Assembly: GCF_900109095.1 (NCBI RefSeq)
Contig: NZ_FNYZ01000003.1
Coordinates: 290,016 to 354,015, forward strand
Length of the DNA stretch: 64,000 nucleotides
Direction: 5' to 3'
Source of the DNA: Sphingobium sp. AP50
Lineage (GTDB): Bacteria; Pseudomonadota; Alphaproteobacteria; Sphingomonadales; Sphingomonadaceae
Shown here piece by piece: positions 1 to 8,611 of the stretch. Each line of letters begins with the position of its first letter. Within the stretch, counting starts at the first letter, position 1. Under the pieces are notes generated by a model. It saw only the letters and a list, made by a program, of their open reading frames with translations, had not been told where the DNA came from and made no database searches. The position numbers and the translations under genes are program-made.

Positions 1-29
1 GCCGCAGCCCCCTTATTCGGTAACAGGCA

Positions 30-1463
30 TCAGGCGCGTTTACGCGCCTGCCCTTCTTCAATCGCGGCCAAGATCACCTTATTCCACTGCTGAATGATCG
101 ATTCCTGATAGGCCCCCAGGAAGGTGGTGGGGTTTTCGATATTGGCCGAATGCGCGCCGCGCTGCACACGCGGCAAATTGCTGCAATCCTGATCGAAGAT
201 ATAGGCGAGGAAGCCGAAGCTCTCCTGCATGGTCGCAAAGATCGACTCGTCCGGGCCAATATCCACGCGGGGCGCGGCGGCCGGTCGCGCTTCGCCTTCG
301 CCGACCGGATAGAGCATGCGCACCTCGAAGTAGCTCTTGTTCGGGTCGGTCGCGTGCGGCCAGAACTGGTAGGTGAAGGGCACTGCCTCCGACAGCCAGA
401 AGCAGCAATGCGGGTAGAAGAAATAGAGCAGGGAATCGAGCAGGATGGCGTCCGGCAACTCGGTATCCTTGCCATGTTTCGCTCGATATGCGTCGCGAAT
501 CCAATCCGCCACCTGCGCGCGCAAATCCTTATCCGGGTCCAGCACCGTCACCGGGTAGCCGGGATAATGCCAGTCGCCGGTGGTTTGCAGAAACATCTGC
601 GCCGATGCGACCGGATCGGTATCGGCCGGCGCATGCGCCGACGGGATGGCCGAATAGGTCGAATTGCGGCCAATATAGCTGCCTTTGGTTTCCCAGACAT
701 CATATTTGCCCTGCGCGTCACCGGCGAAGGGCACCGCTTCGGGATGCGTCGCATAAAGGTGATAGGCTTCCTGAAACGCCTCCTGCGCCACCTTCCAGTT
801 GCAATCCATCTCGCGGCGGAAATGGCCATAGGTGTAGCGATTGGCGTAATCGAACTCTTTGAAATGATCGGGGATCAGGCCCAGCGCATCCTGAAGCGAC
901 GGCGCCTCCTTGTCGGCATTGATGAACAGGAACCCGCCCCAGCGCTCCAGCCGTACTTCGGGCAGACCGCCATTATTGGGCGTGATTTCCTTGAAATCCC
1001 AATGGCTCGGAATGCGCTTCAGCTTCCCGCCATTCTGCCATTCCCAGCCATGATAGGGACAGCGGATCGACGCCGCATTTTCCTTCTGCGAACAGAGTTC
1101 GGTGCCGCGATGCGGGCAGCTATTATAATAGGCCTTATACTCGTCCGGCGATGCATGGACGATCATATAGGACCGCCGACCGACATTCACCGGCATGCGA
1201 TCGCCGACATTGGGCAGATCCTCGTCCCGGCCGATATAGAGCCAGCTTTTCTCCCAGACATGCTCCTGCTCCAGCGCAGCGATGGCGGGATCGATATAGA
1301 TATTATGGTCGAAACGTCGGCTATCCGGCTCGATCGTGCCGTCTATGTGCAGCGACACATGATCGGGGAAGAATGTCTCCTTATTCCACACTTCCTGCGT
1401 GACCGGCCGTTCCTTGGTGCCATAGCCGCGGGTAATTTCCGATTTGCGTACAATCGTCGCCAT
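30..1463 (-). CDS. Rieske non-heme iron oxygenase, alpha subunit (RO1)
   Basis: This 477-residue protein is the catalytic alpha subunit of a Rieske oxygenase, which uses electrons from a ferredoxin to hydroxylate an organic substrate in the cytoplasm. The [2Fe-2S] ligands are C116, H118, C135 and H138. The mononuclear iron histidines are H235 and H240, and D426 in the FDQD segment is the likely third ligand. The residue that links the Rieske centre to the iron is E232 rather than the usual Asp. It is closely similar to the Rieske alpha at 37798-39201, including the GYG-KERP segment near the N-terminus. It lies 37 bp downstream of the P450 gene on the same strand, so co-transcription is likely. 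No beta subunit or reductase is adjacent. The family is certain; the substrate is unknown. Confidence 0.93.
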   Translation of the reverse strand: MATIVRKSEITRGYGTKERPVTQEVWNKETFFPDHVSLHIDGTIEPDSRRFDHNIYIDPAIAALEQEHVWEKSWLYIGRDEDLPNVGDRMPVNVGRRSYMIVHASPDEYKAYYNSCPHRGTELCSQKENAASIRCPYHGWEWQNGGKLKRIPSHWDFKEITPNNGGLPEVRLERWGGFLFINADKEAPSLQDALGLIPDHFKEFDYANRYTYGHFRREMDCNWKVAQEAFQEAYHLYATHPEAVPFAGDAQGKYDVWETKGSYIGRNSTYSAIPSAHAPADTDPVASAQMFLQTTGDWHYPGYPVTVLDPDKDLRAQVADWIRDAYRAKHGKDTELPDAILLDSLLYFFYPHCCFWLSEAVPFTYQFWPHATDPNKSYFEVRMLYPVGEGEARPAAAPRVDIGPDESIFATMQESFGFLAYIFDQDCSNLPRVQRGAHSANIENPTTFLGAYQESIIQQWNKVILAAIEEGQARKRA

Positions 1464-1500
1464 GATCGATCATCCTGTTCCTATGATTATGCTGTAAGTT

Positions 1501-2772
1501 TTATGCGTTTGCGGCGCGGTATCCGATCTGCAGGCTGGTGATCCCGCGATGCAGCAGGCCGGGCCAATAATCGGTGTCGCTGCCATCCAGGACGCGAATA
1601 TCATGCAACCGCGCAAGCAGCGCCGGCAGGGCAATGGCCAGTTCCTTGCGCGCCAGCATCTGCCCCAGGCAGCGATGCACGCCCGGCGCACCGAAGGCGA
1701 CATGATTGCGCGCTTCCTTGCGAGTGATATCGAACCGGTCCGGCTCCGGGAAACGCGCGGGATCGCGATTGGCCGCGTCAAAGCGCAGCAACACCGGCGC
1801 GCCTTCCGGGATGAAGGTGCCCGCCAGTTCGGTGTCGCGTGTGGCGATCCGCCACATCGACGTCGCCGGCGTTTCGTAGCGCAACAACTCCTCCACCGCA
1901 TTGGCTATCAGCGACGGGTCGGCGCGCAGCATCTCCATCTGCTCGGGATGCCGCAGCAATTGCACCAGCCCGCTCATGAGCGTGTTGCGCGTCGTTTCAT
2001 TGCCCGCCACGGCAATTTCCAACGTCAGCGCCGTCGCTTCATCGTCATTGAGCGGCGGGATACCGTCGACTCCTACATGAACCAGATTGGAAATCAGGTC
2101 GTCCGCCGGTTCGGCGCGACGCAGCGCCAGCCGTTCGCGAATGAAGCGGATGAACGCTACTACCTGCTTCGCCGCCTCGACCTCCTGCGCCATTGTTCCC
2201 ATGCGGCTGACCAGCAGGATGGCAGCGTCCGACCATTGGCGCACCAGATGCCAATGATCGCGGTCCAGCCCCAATATGTCGGCAATGACATAGGTGGGCA
2301 GCAGCACGGCGAATTCATTGACGAAATCCGCCTCATGCTTGGCGGCCATATCATCCAGCAACTGCGTCACGATCCGTTCGATCAGCGGTTGCAGATTGGC
2401 GATGCGGCCATGGGCGAACACGGCGTTCACCAGCGCGCGATAGCGTTTGTGATCGGGGTCGTCGGACACCAGCAACAGGCCGGAACCGGCCTTCCCGGCC
2501 TCCGCCAATATCGCCAGCGCCTCATGATTATCCATGTTCGGCCGGTTGGTCAGATGCCCCATCTGCGACGAGAAATCCTCGGCCCGCTTGGTCGCTTCCG
2601 ACACGGCGGCGAAGCTGGTGACGAGATAGGCGTCCATACCACCGGGCACGCGCGCCTTCACCACCGGCCCCTGCTCCCGCAATGTCGCCAGCGCCTCATG
2701 CGGATAGGCCAGCAGCGGCGGGGCGGTAAAATCAAAACTGGCTGGGGAATCGAGCGTATCGGTCGCCGTCAC
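1501..2772 (-). CDS. Cytochrome P450
   Basis: A 423-residue soluble bacterial P450 that inserts one oxygen atom into an organic substrate. The I-helix motif AGNETT, the EELLR (ExxR) motif and the heme loop FGAPGVHRCLG with ligand C368 are all present. The heme loop has the FGxxGxHxC length seen in CYP125-like enzymes, one residue longer than the minimal consensus. I chose the GTG start at 2772 because GGAGAG lies 5 bases upstream and it gives the usual family length; the frame is open further upstream but that extension crosses the promoter. The gene is divergent from the TetR regulator with an operator-like palindrome between them. No ferredoxin or reductase is adjacent. The family is certain, the start is probable. 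Confidence 0.93.
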   Translation of the reverse strand: MTATDTLDSPASFDFTAPPLLAYPHEALATLREQGPVVKARVPGGMDAYLVTSFAAVSEATKRAEDFSSQMGHLTNRPNMDNHEALAILAEAGKAGSGLLLVSDDPDHKRYRALVNAVFAHGRIANLQPLIERIVTQLLDDMAAKHEADFVNEFAVLLPTYVIADILGLDRDHWHLVRQWSDAAILLVSRMGTMAQEVEAAKQVVAFIRFIRERLALRRAEPADDLISNLVHVGVDGIPPLNDDEATALTLEIAVAGNETTRNTLMSGLVQLLRHPEQMEMLRADPSLIANAVEELLRYETPATSMWRIATRDTELAGTFIPEGAPVLLRFDAANRDPARFPEPDRFDITRKEARNHVAFGAPGVHRCLGQMLARKELAIALPALLARLHDIRVLDGSDTDYWPGLLHRGITSLQIGYRAANA

Positions 2773-2825
2773 ATCTTCTCTCCGGGTACATGATTGCCAT
2801 CCCATCCTAAAAAGGCATAGAAGCA

Positions 2826-2851
2826 ACATACATTCTTTATCGAATGTATGT
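2826..2851. promoter_or_regulatory. Palindromic operator, ACATACATTC-N6-GAATGTATGT
   Basis: A perfect 10-bp inverted repeat with a 6-bp spacer lies in the divergent interval between the P450 (start 2772) and the TetR regulator (start 2905). A closely similar palindrome recurs at 6061-6086 upstream of the TonB receptor. It is the natural binding site for the adjacent TetR protein; that assignment is inferred from position and symmetry. Confidence 0.75.
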
Positions 2852-2904
2852 ACAAGCAGCGGAGCCTTGTAAAGGGGAACCGAACAGGGCATGCCGGAAA
2901 GCTG

Positions 2905-3555
2905 ATGGCGACACGCACGACGATCGAGAAGAACGGGACAAGGAAGACAGGCCGAATCCGCCGTTCGCAGGAAGAGCGCAGCGCAACCTCGCGCGCCGGC
3001 CTGCTCGACAGCGCCATCCGCCTGATGCGCGAGCGCGGCATCGCCGCCACCAGCATGAGCGAGATCGCGGCCGATGCCAATCTGACGCGCGGCGCCATCC
3101 AGCATCATTTCAGCAGCCGGGAAGAACTGATCCTGGCCGCCGTGCGCGAACTGGACGACCGGCTGTCGCAGGCGTTCGAACGCTATAGCGTGCCCGATGG
3201 CGTGCGGGGCATCGACCGCGTTGCCGCCCTATTCGATCAGGTGACGGCGCTGACCGTCTCGCCCGACGCCATCGCCGTCTATGATCTGCTAAGCGCCAGC
3301 CGTGGCGATCCCGCGCTCAAGGATCGGACGTTGGAATTGCAGCGTCCGCTGACCCAGCAGTTCCGGGAGTTCTGGCGCCGCAATCTGGACGGCCATATCC
3401 CCGCGCCGCTGATCGAAACCAGCCTGGAAATCACCCTGATGATGAGCGAAGGCGCGGCAATGGCGCAATTGCTCAGTCAGACATCCGACACCATCGGCCG
3501 GACCATGGCCGACACCCGCACCATGCTGCTGGAATTTGTCCGCGTCCGCCTCTGA
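2905..3555 (+). CDS. TetR/AcrR family transcriptional regulator
   Basis: A 216-residue TetR-type repressor. The N-terminal helix-turn-helix region (GIAATSMSEIAADANLTRGAIQHHFSS, shown only in part here as AATSMSEIAADANLT then HHFSSREEL) is typical, followed by a divergent ligand-binding C-terminal half. I chose ATG at 2905 because GGAAAG precedes it; an in-frame ATG at 2848 overlaps the operator palindrome and has no ribosome site. It is divergent from the P450 and Rieske genes and probably controls them and the TonB receptor at 3598-5928. The inducer is unknown. Confidence 0.92.
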   Translation: MATRTTIEKNGTRKTGRIRRSQEERSATSRAGLLDSAIRLMRERGIAATSMSEIAADANLTRGAIQHHFSSREELILAAVRELDDRLSQAFERYSVPDGVRGIDRVAALFDQVTALTVSPDAIAVYDLLSASRGDPALKDRTLELQRPLTQQFREFWRRNLDGHIPAPLIETSLEITLMMSEGAAMAQLLSQTSDTIGRTMADTRTMLLEFVRVRL

Positions 3556-3565
3556 TCGATAGAAA

Positions 3566-3587
3566 GGGAGCGCCCGAAAGCGCTCCC
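3566..3587. terminator. Hairpin between convergent TetR and TonB-receptor genes
   Basis: An 8-bp GC-rich stem (GGGAGCGC / GCGCTCCC) with the loop CCGAAA sits in the 42-bp gap between two convergent genes. The T-run is weak, so it is a probable rather than textbook bidirectional terminator. Confidence 0.6.
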
Positions 3588-3597
3588 TCCCCCTATT

Positions 3598-5928
3598 TCA
3601 GAACTTATATCCCGCCGTCAGACCGAAGGAACGCGGTTCACCCGGCGTTAGCACCGATGCGTTGGACGTCAGCTGATAGGATACATAGGCGTCGTTATTG
3701 GTCAGGTTGCGCACCCATAAAGCGACTCGGAACGGGCTGCCTGCGGGCGTGAAGCCGACCTCGCCGCCCAGCTTGAACTCCTTGGTGGAGAAGAGATAGG
3801 TGGGGTCGAAATAGAGGCGCGAGGCATAATAGGCATTCACCGTCGCATCGATCTTGCCCCAATCATGCTCATGCTCGTAATTCAGTGCGATATTGCCGGT
3901 GAATTTGGGCGTCTTGAACAGGCGCTTGTTCTTTAGATCCACCAGTTCGCCGTTGACGAAGCCACCATAGGTGCCCGGCGGCAACGCAACCTGTGCACCC
4001 GGAAAACGGTCATAACGCGCGCGGGGAATATAGGACGCGCCCGCCCGCAGGCTGAAATCATCGTTCAGGGTCAGCGTGCCTTCCGCATCGAAGCCGTAAA
4101 TGGTGGCGCTGGCGGCGTTCTGGATGGCGATGACCGTGCCACCGGCACCCAGGCTGGCCTGCACCTGCACATCGCTATAGTCATAATAGAAAGCCGCCAG
4201 GTTGAACGTATAGGCGCCGCTCTTCGCCGTCTTGAAGCCCATTTCATATGCAGTGATCTTTTCCGGCCGCACGCTGGGCAGCGGGTTGGCACTGCCCTGA
4301 ATATAGGCGGCATTGCCCCCCGGGATCAGGCCCGATTTGAAGCCTTTCGACCATGTCGCATAAATGTTGGTGCGATCGGCGATTTCGTACATCAATGATA
4401 TGCGCGGCGTCCAGGCATCGTCCTTGATCGGGACCAGCGGCGAAGCCGCCCCGCCGAAGAAGGATGTCGTGCCGCTCTTTTTCTCATCGCTATAGCGGAT
4501 GCCCGCAACGCCGGTCAGCCGATCGGTGAATTTGAACGTCCCCTCGACAAAGAGGCCGATCGCCTTCGTCTTGATGCCGGTATTATAGGTGAAGATGGAC
4601 GGATAATTCACCGACAGGTCGCCAGCGGGGAAAGCCCCCGTGGCAAAATCGCTGACCCGCACGTCGACCACCGACGTTCCACGATAATAGTTTGCCCCGG
4701 CAACAAAGCTGAAAATGCCGAAATCCTTTGAGGAGAAAAGCAGTTCCTGCTGGAAGGTCTTGTCCAATATCGTGTCGAACGGCGCGACGCAGCCAACCCC
4801 CGCCCCGACATTGGCGATTTCCAGACAATCGGGCGAATAGGTCGCATCGGAATCGACATATTCCCGACTGCGCGCGCGCGACCACGCCGCGGTCGACGTA
4901 AACTGCCCCATATCCAGATCCCATTTGATCCGCATGCTGGCGCCGCGCCCTTCAACGGAGGCATTGGGCCGGAGCGCATCATAGGCATATTGCCAGGGCC
5001 GCTTGCCCACGATGTAATTATAGGGATTGCCATTGGCGTCGTTCAGTTGCGCCGGTCCCGTCGCCGTGCCGCCATATTGCACGACGCCGATCTGGCCGCG
5101 ATCGGACTCCCATTCGTTCCAATATCCCGACAACAGCACATCCAGATTGTCGGTCGGCGTCAGGCGCAGTTTGCCGCGCAGCAGCTTGTCCTCCAGATAC
5201 ATCATGCGATCGCTGCCGAATGCCTGCCGCACGCTATCTGACACCTGCGAATAGGCGACATTGCGCCCATATCCGTTGCTCTTGCGATAGGAGAAGGCCA
5301 GGCTGGCCGCCAGCAAATCTTCCACGATCGGCCCGGAGACAAAGCCTTTGAACGACAGGTCATAGGCCGACCGGCTTGACCCCGCACCGTCATAATAGCC
5401 GGTTGTGACATCGACCTTCCCCGCAACGTCATTGCCCGGTTCCCTGGTCGAAATGCGGATAGCGCCGCCGGTTGCGTTACGCCCGAAAAGCGTGCCCTGC
5501 GGCCCCTTCAGCACTTCGATCTGCTCGACATCGGGCAGCGACAGGATCGACCCGGCGAAGCTGGAAACATAGACATTGTCGAGATAGATGGCGATCGGAT
5601 TTTCCGCGCCCGCCGTGACGACCGTAGTGGAAATGCCGCGCAGCGACGGGTTGAGGAAGCTGCTCTGCTGCTGGAAGACAAGCCCCGGCGTCAGTTGCTG
5701 AAGGCCGCGACTATCGGTTACGCCCGCCCGCGCCAGTTGCTCGGCGGACTGCACTGCCACTGTCAGCGGCACCTCCTCCAACCTTTGTTCGCGGCGCTGC
5801 GCCGTCACGATGATGTCGGCCTGCTGGCGGGCGGCGCTGCCGGCCCCATCCTCCTGCGCCATCGCCACATGATTCAATTGCGCAATCGCAATGAGCGATG
5901 CGCACAACAACAGCCTGTTGCTCGTCAT
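3598..5928 (-). CDS. TonB-dependent outer-membrane receptor (first of two)
   Basis: A 776-residue TonB-dependent receptor that would import a substrate across the outer membrane using TonB energy. It starts with a signal peptide ending near AMAQ. A plug domain follows with the conserved VLKGPQGTLFGRNATGG segment, then a 22-strand-type barrel that ends in the terminal aromatic YKF. The start at 5928 has GGGGAGAGG upstream; 46 in-frame upstream codons are not signal-like and contain the promoter. An operator-like palindrome at 6061-6086 matches the one beside the TetR gene, so this receptor is probably in the TetR regulon. The imported compound is likely the substrate or a close relative of the substrate of this island (inference). 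Confidence 0.93.
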   Translation of the reverse strand: MTSNRLLLCASLIAIAQLNHVAMAQEDGAGSAARQQADIIVTAQRREQRLEEVPLTVAVQSAEQLARAGVTDSRGLQQLTPGLVFQQQSSFLNPSLRGISTTVVTAGAENPIAIYLDNVYVSSFAGSILSLPDVEQIEVLKGPQGTLFGRNATGGAIRISTREPGNDVAGKVDVTTGYYDGAGSSRSAYDLSFKGFVSGPIVEDLLAASLAFSYRKSNGYGRNVAYSQVSDSVRQAFGSDRMMYLEDKLLRGKLRLTPTDNLDVLLSGYWNEWESDRGQIGVVQYGGTATGPAQLNDANGNPYNYIVGKRPWQYAYDALRPNASVEGRGASMRIKWDLDMGQFTSTAAWSRARSREYVDSDATYSPDCLEIANVGAGVGCVAPFDTILDKTFQQELLFSSKDFGIFSFVAGANYYRGTSVVDVRVSDFATGAFPAGDLSVNYPSIFTYNTGIKTKAIGLFVEGTFKFTDRLTGVAGIRYSDEKKSGTTSFFGGAASPLVPIKDDAWTPRISLMYEIADRTNIYATWSKGFKSGLIPGGNAAYIQGSANPLPSVRPEKITAYEMGFKTAKSGAYTFNLAAFYYDYSDVQVQASLGAGGTVIAIQNAASATIYGFDAEGTLTLNDDFSLRAGASYIPRARYDRFPGAQVALPPGTYGGFVNGELVDLKNKRLFKTPKFTGNIALNYEHEHDWGKIDATVNAYYASRLYFDPTYLFSTKEFKLGGEVGFTPAGSPFRVALWVRNLTNNDAYVSYQLTSNASVLTPGEPRSFGLTAGYKF

Positions 5929-6060
5929 GCCAATCCTCTCCCCATGTCGCGCCGCATTCGGGCGCTCTTCTTTTGTCAACGGGATGTACGGATCGGCTAT
6001 GCACTCACCCTGCCGTCCGCACGCCATATGGTTAGCGTGCTTACCGCAATGAGTAAAGAC

Positions 6061-6086
6061 ATACATTCATGTTTGAATGTAAATTA
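6061..6086. promoter_or_regulatory. Second copy of the TetR-type operator
   Basis: ACATACATTC-N6-GAATGTAAAT matches the palindrome at 2826-2851 with an identical left arm, the same 6-bp spacing and 8 of 10 bases in the right arm. It lies 133-158 bases upstream of the TonB-receptor start and just beyond the stop of the acyl-CoA dehydrogenase. Regulation by the TetR protein at 2905-3555 is inferred. Confidence 0.65.
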
Positions 6087-6097
6087 CAGGCAGGTCA

Positions 6098-7267
6098 TCA
6101 CTTCTTGAACAGGTCGCGCCCGATGATCTGCTTCATCACCTCGGCGGCGCCGCCCGCGATGCGGACGATGCGTGCGTCGACATAGGCACGGGCGATCGGA
6201 TATTCGGTCATATAGCCATAGCCGCCAAAGAATTGCAGGCATTGATCAACGACCTTCACATGCAGGTTGGTGACGACCAGCTTCACCTTGGCCGCTTCCA
6301 CCCCGGTCAGTTCTCCGGCCAGAAAACGCTTGATGCACCAGTCGGTGAAGACACGGGCCGACAGCACTTCGGCCGACAATTCCGCCAGAACGAACTGGGT
6401 GTTCTGGAAATCCGCCAGCGTCTGACCAAACATCTTGCGTTCGGACGTATAATCGACCGTCCATTGGATCGCCGCTTCCGCCACGCAGATGCTGCGCACG
6501 GCCTGCGTCAGCCGTTCCTGCGCCAGCTTGCCCATCATGATGCCAAAGCCGCCGCCTTCCGTGCCCAGCAGGCGATGGAGCGGCGCGCGGACATCCTCCA
6601 GGAAGATTTCCGACGTATCCTGTGCCTTGAGGCCGATCTTCTCCAGATTCCGGCCGCGCTTGAACCCATCCTGATGCGTGTCGACCGCGATCAGGCTGAC
6701 GCCCTTGGCGCCGGCCGCCGGATCGGTCTTGCAGGCGCAGACCATGACATCGGCAAGCTGGCCGTTGGAAATATAGACCTTCTGCCCATTGAGAACATAA
6801 TCGTCACCGTCGCGCACGGCCCGCGTGCGGATTTCCTTGACGTCGGACCCGGCGCCCGGCTCGGTCAGGCCCAGCGCGCCGATATACTCGCCCGTCACCA
6901 TTTTCGGCAGGACGTCCTGCTTCAATTCCTCGGTGCCGGCCGCCAAAATATAAGGCGCGACCATCTCCGAATGCACCATGAAGCCGGGGCCGGTAATGCC
7001 CTTCTTCGCCAGTTCCTCGATGATCACGACATTGTAGAGCCAGTCCGCGCCGAAGCCGCCATAGGCCTCCGGAATATTGGGGCAAAGAATGCCGACCTCG
7101 CCCGCGCGCTTCCATATCTTGCGGGGGACGACCTCGTCCTTTTCCCATTGATGATGGTTTGGCACCAGTTCTTCGTCGACGAAGCGGGCCACCGTCTCGC
7201 GAAATTGCTCATGCTCGGCGGAGAATATGCCCCGGCCGCCATCATTGCGCAGCAGCGGGTCAGCCAT
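6098..7267 (-). CDS. Acyl-CoA dehydrogenase (LCAD/IVD-like)
   Basis: A 389-residue flavoprotein that introduces an alpha,beta double bond into an acyl-CoA thioester. Conserved segments include GLTEPGAGSD, RKMFGQ and GGYGYMTEYP. The C-terminal position where many members have the catalytic Glu (YEGT) reads AGGA. A Glu does occur in VAEAAIQW, which aligns by eye with the base used by long-chain and isovaleryl-CoA dehydrogenases, so the enzyme is probably active. The start at 7267 overlaps the stop of the CitE-like gene by 8 bases, which implies coupled translation. It is the last gene of the five-gene operon that begins at 11259. Confidence 0.92.
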   Translation of the reverse strand: MADPLLRNDGGRGIFSAEHEQFRETVARFVDEELVPNHHQWEKDEVVPRKIWKRAGEVGILCPNIPEAYGGFGADWLYNVVIIEELAKKGITGPGFMVHSEMVAPYILAAGTEELKQDVLPKMVTGEYIGALGLTEPGAGSDVKEIRTRAVRDGDDYVLNGQKVYISNGQLADVMVCACKTDPAAGAKGVSLIAVDTHQDGFKRGRNLEKIGLKAQDTSEIFLEDVRAPLHRLLGTEGGGFGIMMGKLAQERLTQAVRSICVAEAAIQWTVDYTSERKMFGQTLADFQNTQFVLAELSAEVLSARVFTDWCIKRFLAGELTGVEAAKVKLVVTNLHVKVVDQCLQFFGGYGYMTEYPIARAYVDARIVRIAGGAAEVMKQIIGRDLFKK

Positions 7268-8156
7268 GACGCGCCTCATGCATGGCAAGCGTACGTTGCG
7301 CCTGTTTCAGGTGCGGAATATCCAGCATCTTTCCGTCCAGTCCCAAAGTCCCCGAATCCGGGTTGGCGGCGAACAAATCGACCACCCGGCGGGCAAAATC
7401 CACCTCCGCCGGCGATGGCGAGAAGCTCTCATTGATGATGTCGACCTGCGCCGGATGGATGGCCACGCGCCCCGAAAAGCCTTCCGCCCGCGCCGCCATG
7501 CAGGATGCGTGCAAGCCATCGGGATCGCGAAAATCGACGTACAGCGTATCGACCGCTTCCACGCCTGCGGCATGTGCGCCGAGCAGACAGAGGGAACGAA
7601 CCATCTTGTAGGTCAGTGTCCATTGCCCGCTCTCGTCGGTATTGCCACTCGCCCCGACGGCGGAACTCAGATCCTCCGCCCCCCAGGTCAGGCCATAGAG
7701 GCGGTCGAGGCCCGCTCCTGCATAGTCGCCCAGCCGGAAGGGCGAAATCGCCGTCTCCGTCGCCACCGGCAAAATGCGGATTGATCCCACTTCGATCCCG
7801 GCCGCCGTTTCCAGGGCAGACAGATAATGGCTGACCTGCGCCACATCCTGCGGCCCATTCACCTTGGGCAACATGATGCCATCGGGGGTGGCCGAAACGA
7901 TCGCGGCCAGATCCTCCAGCGTCCAGGGCGTATCGAGCGGGTTCACCCGCACCCAATATTGCGCCTTGCGCTGGCTCTTTGGCCGTTCCTTGATGAACGC
8001 TGGCACCATTTCGCGCGCCACCGGCTTGCGCGCCACGGCCACGGCATCCTCCAGATCGAAGATGAAGGCGTCAGCGGCTGTGCCATCGACCTTCCCCATC
8101 TTCTTCTCGCTGTCCCCCGGAATGAACAGGAAGGACCGGATCGGCAGGTCGCTCAT
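7260..8156 (-). CDS. HpcH/HpaI aldolase / CitE-like CoA lyase
   Basis: A 298-residue member of the citrate lyase beta / malyl-CoA lyase family, which cleaves or forms carbon-carbon bonds in hydroxyacyl-CoA esters with a bound divalent metal. The family metal site FDLEDAV is near residue 36 and the substrate Arg is in YWVRVN. It overlaps the MaoC gene by 4 bases. The MaoC-CitE pair resembles the mesaconyl-CoA hydratase and malyl-CoA lyase pair, so successive hydration and retro-aldol cleavage of an enoyl-CoA is a reasonable guess. The exact substrate is not determinable. Confidence 0.9.
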   Translation of the reverse strand: MSDLPIRSFLFIPGDSEKKMGKVDGTAADAFIFDLEDAVAVARKPVAREMVPAFIKERPKSQRKAQYWVRVNPLDTPWTLEDLAAIVSATPDGIMLPKVNGPQDVAQVSHYLSALETAAGIEVGSIRILPVATETAISPFRLGDYAGAGLDRLYGLTWGAEDLSSAVGASGNTDESGQWTLTYKMVRSLCLLGAHAAGVEAVDTLYVDFRDPDGLHASCMAARAEGFSGRVAIHPAQVDIINESFSPSPAEVDFARRVVDLFAANPDSGTLGLDGKMLDIPHLKQAQRTLAMHEARHG

Positions 8157-8611
8157 GCGTCCACCGGCTGCTTAAGCTGCAATCCCGACCGCTTGCAACT
8201 GGCGACCAGCTCATCCTTTTGATTGAACGCCTGATGCAGGAAAGTGACGATGCCCGCTTCCGGCCGCGATTTGGACTCCCGCAGTTCGATAACCTCGGTC
8301 ACGACATGGATGGTGTCGCCCGCGAACAGCGGATTGGGAAAGCGCACCTCGTCCCAGCCCAGATTGGCGACCGCCGTACCCAGCGTCGTATCGCCCACCG
8401 AAATGCCGACCATCAGGCCCAGCGTGAAGGCCGAATTCATCAGCGGGCGCCCGAACGGCGTCCCCTTCATATATTCGGCGTCGATGTGCAACTGCGCCGG
8501 ATTATGCGTCAGCGTCGACATCAACAGATTGTCGGTTTCCGTCAGTGTACGGCGGATCGGGTGATGAAACACCTGCCCGACTTCCAATGCATCAAACCAG
8601 ACACCAGCCAT
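8153..8611 (-). CDS. MaoC-like hot-dog dehydratase/hydratase
   Basis: A 152-residue single hot-dog protein of the MaoC type, which adds water to an enoyl-CoA or removes it from a hydroxyacyl-CoA. The segment beginning HNPAQLHIDAEYMKG and the following PFGRPLMNS fit the family catalytic region. Its start overlaps the thiolase stop in a TAATG junction and its end overlaps the CitE-like gene by 4 bases, so all three are translated together. The length fits the mesaconyl-CoA hydratase-like group. Substrate unknown. Confidence 0.88.
   Translation of the reverse strand: MAGVWFDALEVGQVFHHPIRRTLTETDNLLMSTLTHNPAQLHIDAEYMKGTPFGRPLMNSAFTLGLMVGISVGDTTLGTAVANLGWDEVRFPNPLFAGDTIHVVTEVIELRESKSRPEAGIVTFLHQAFNQKDELVASCKRSGLQLKQPVDA

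Noticed and set aside
150..1541. A 463-residue open frame antisense to the first Rieske oxygenase
   Set aside because: It lies opposite a gene with clear Rieske motifs and its translation has no domain; long antisense frames are expected in such GC-rich DNA.
1669..1701. P450 heme loop with one extra residue
   Set aside because: FGAPGVHRCLG has the same spacing as FGGxGxHxC of CYP125-like P450s, so it is a family variant rather than an anomaly.
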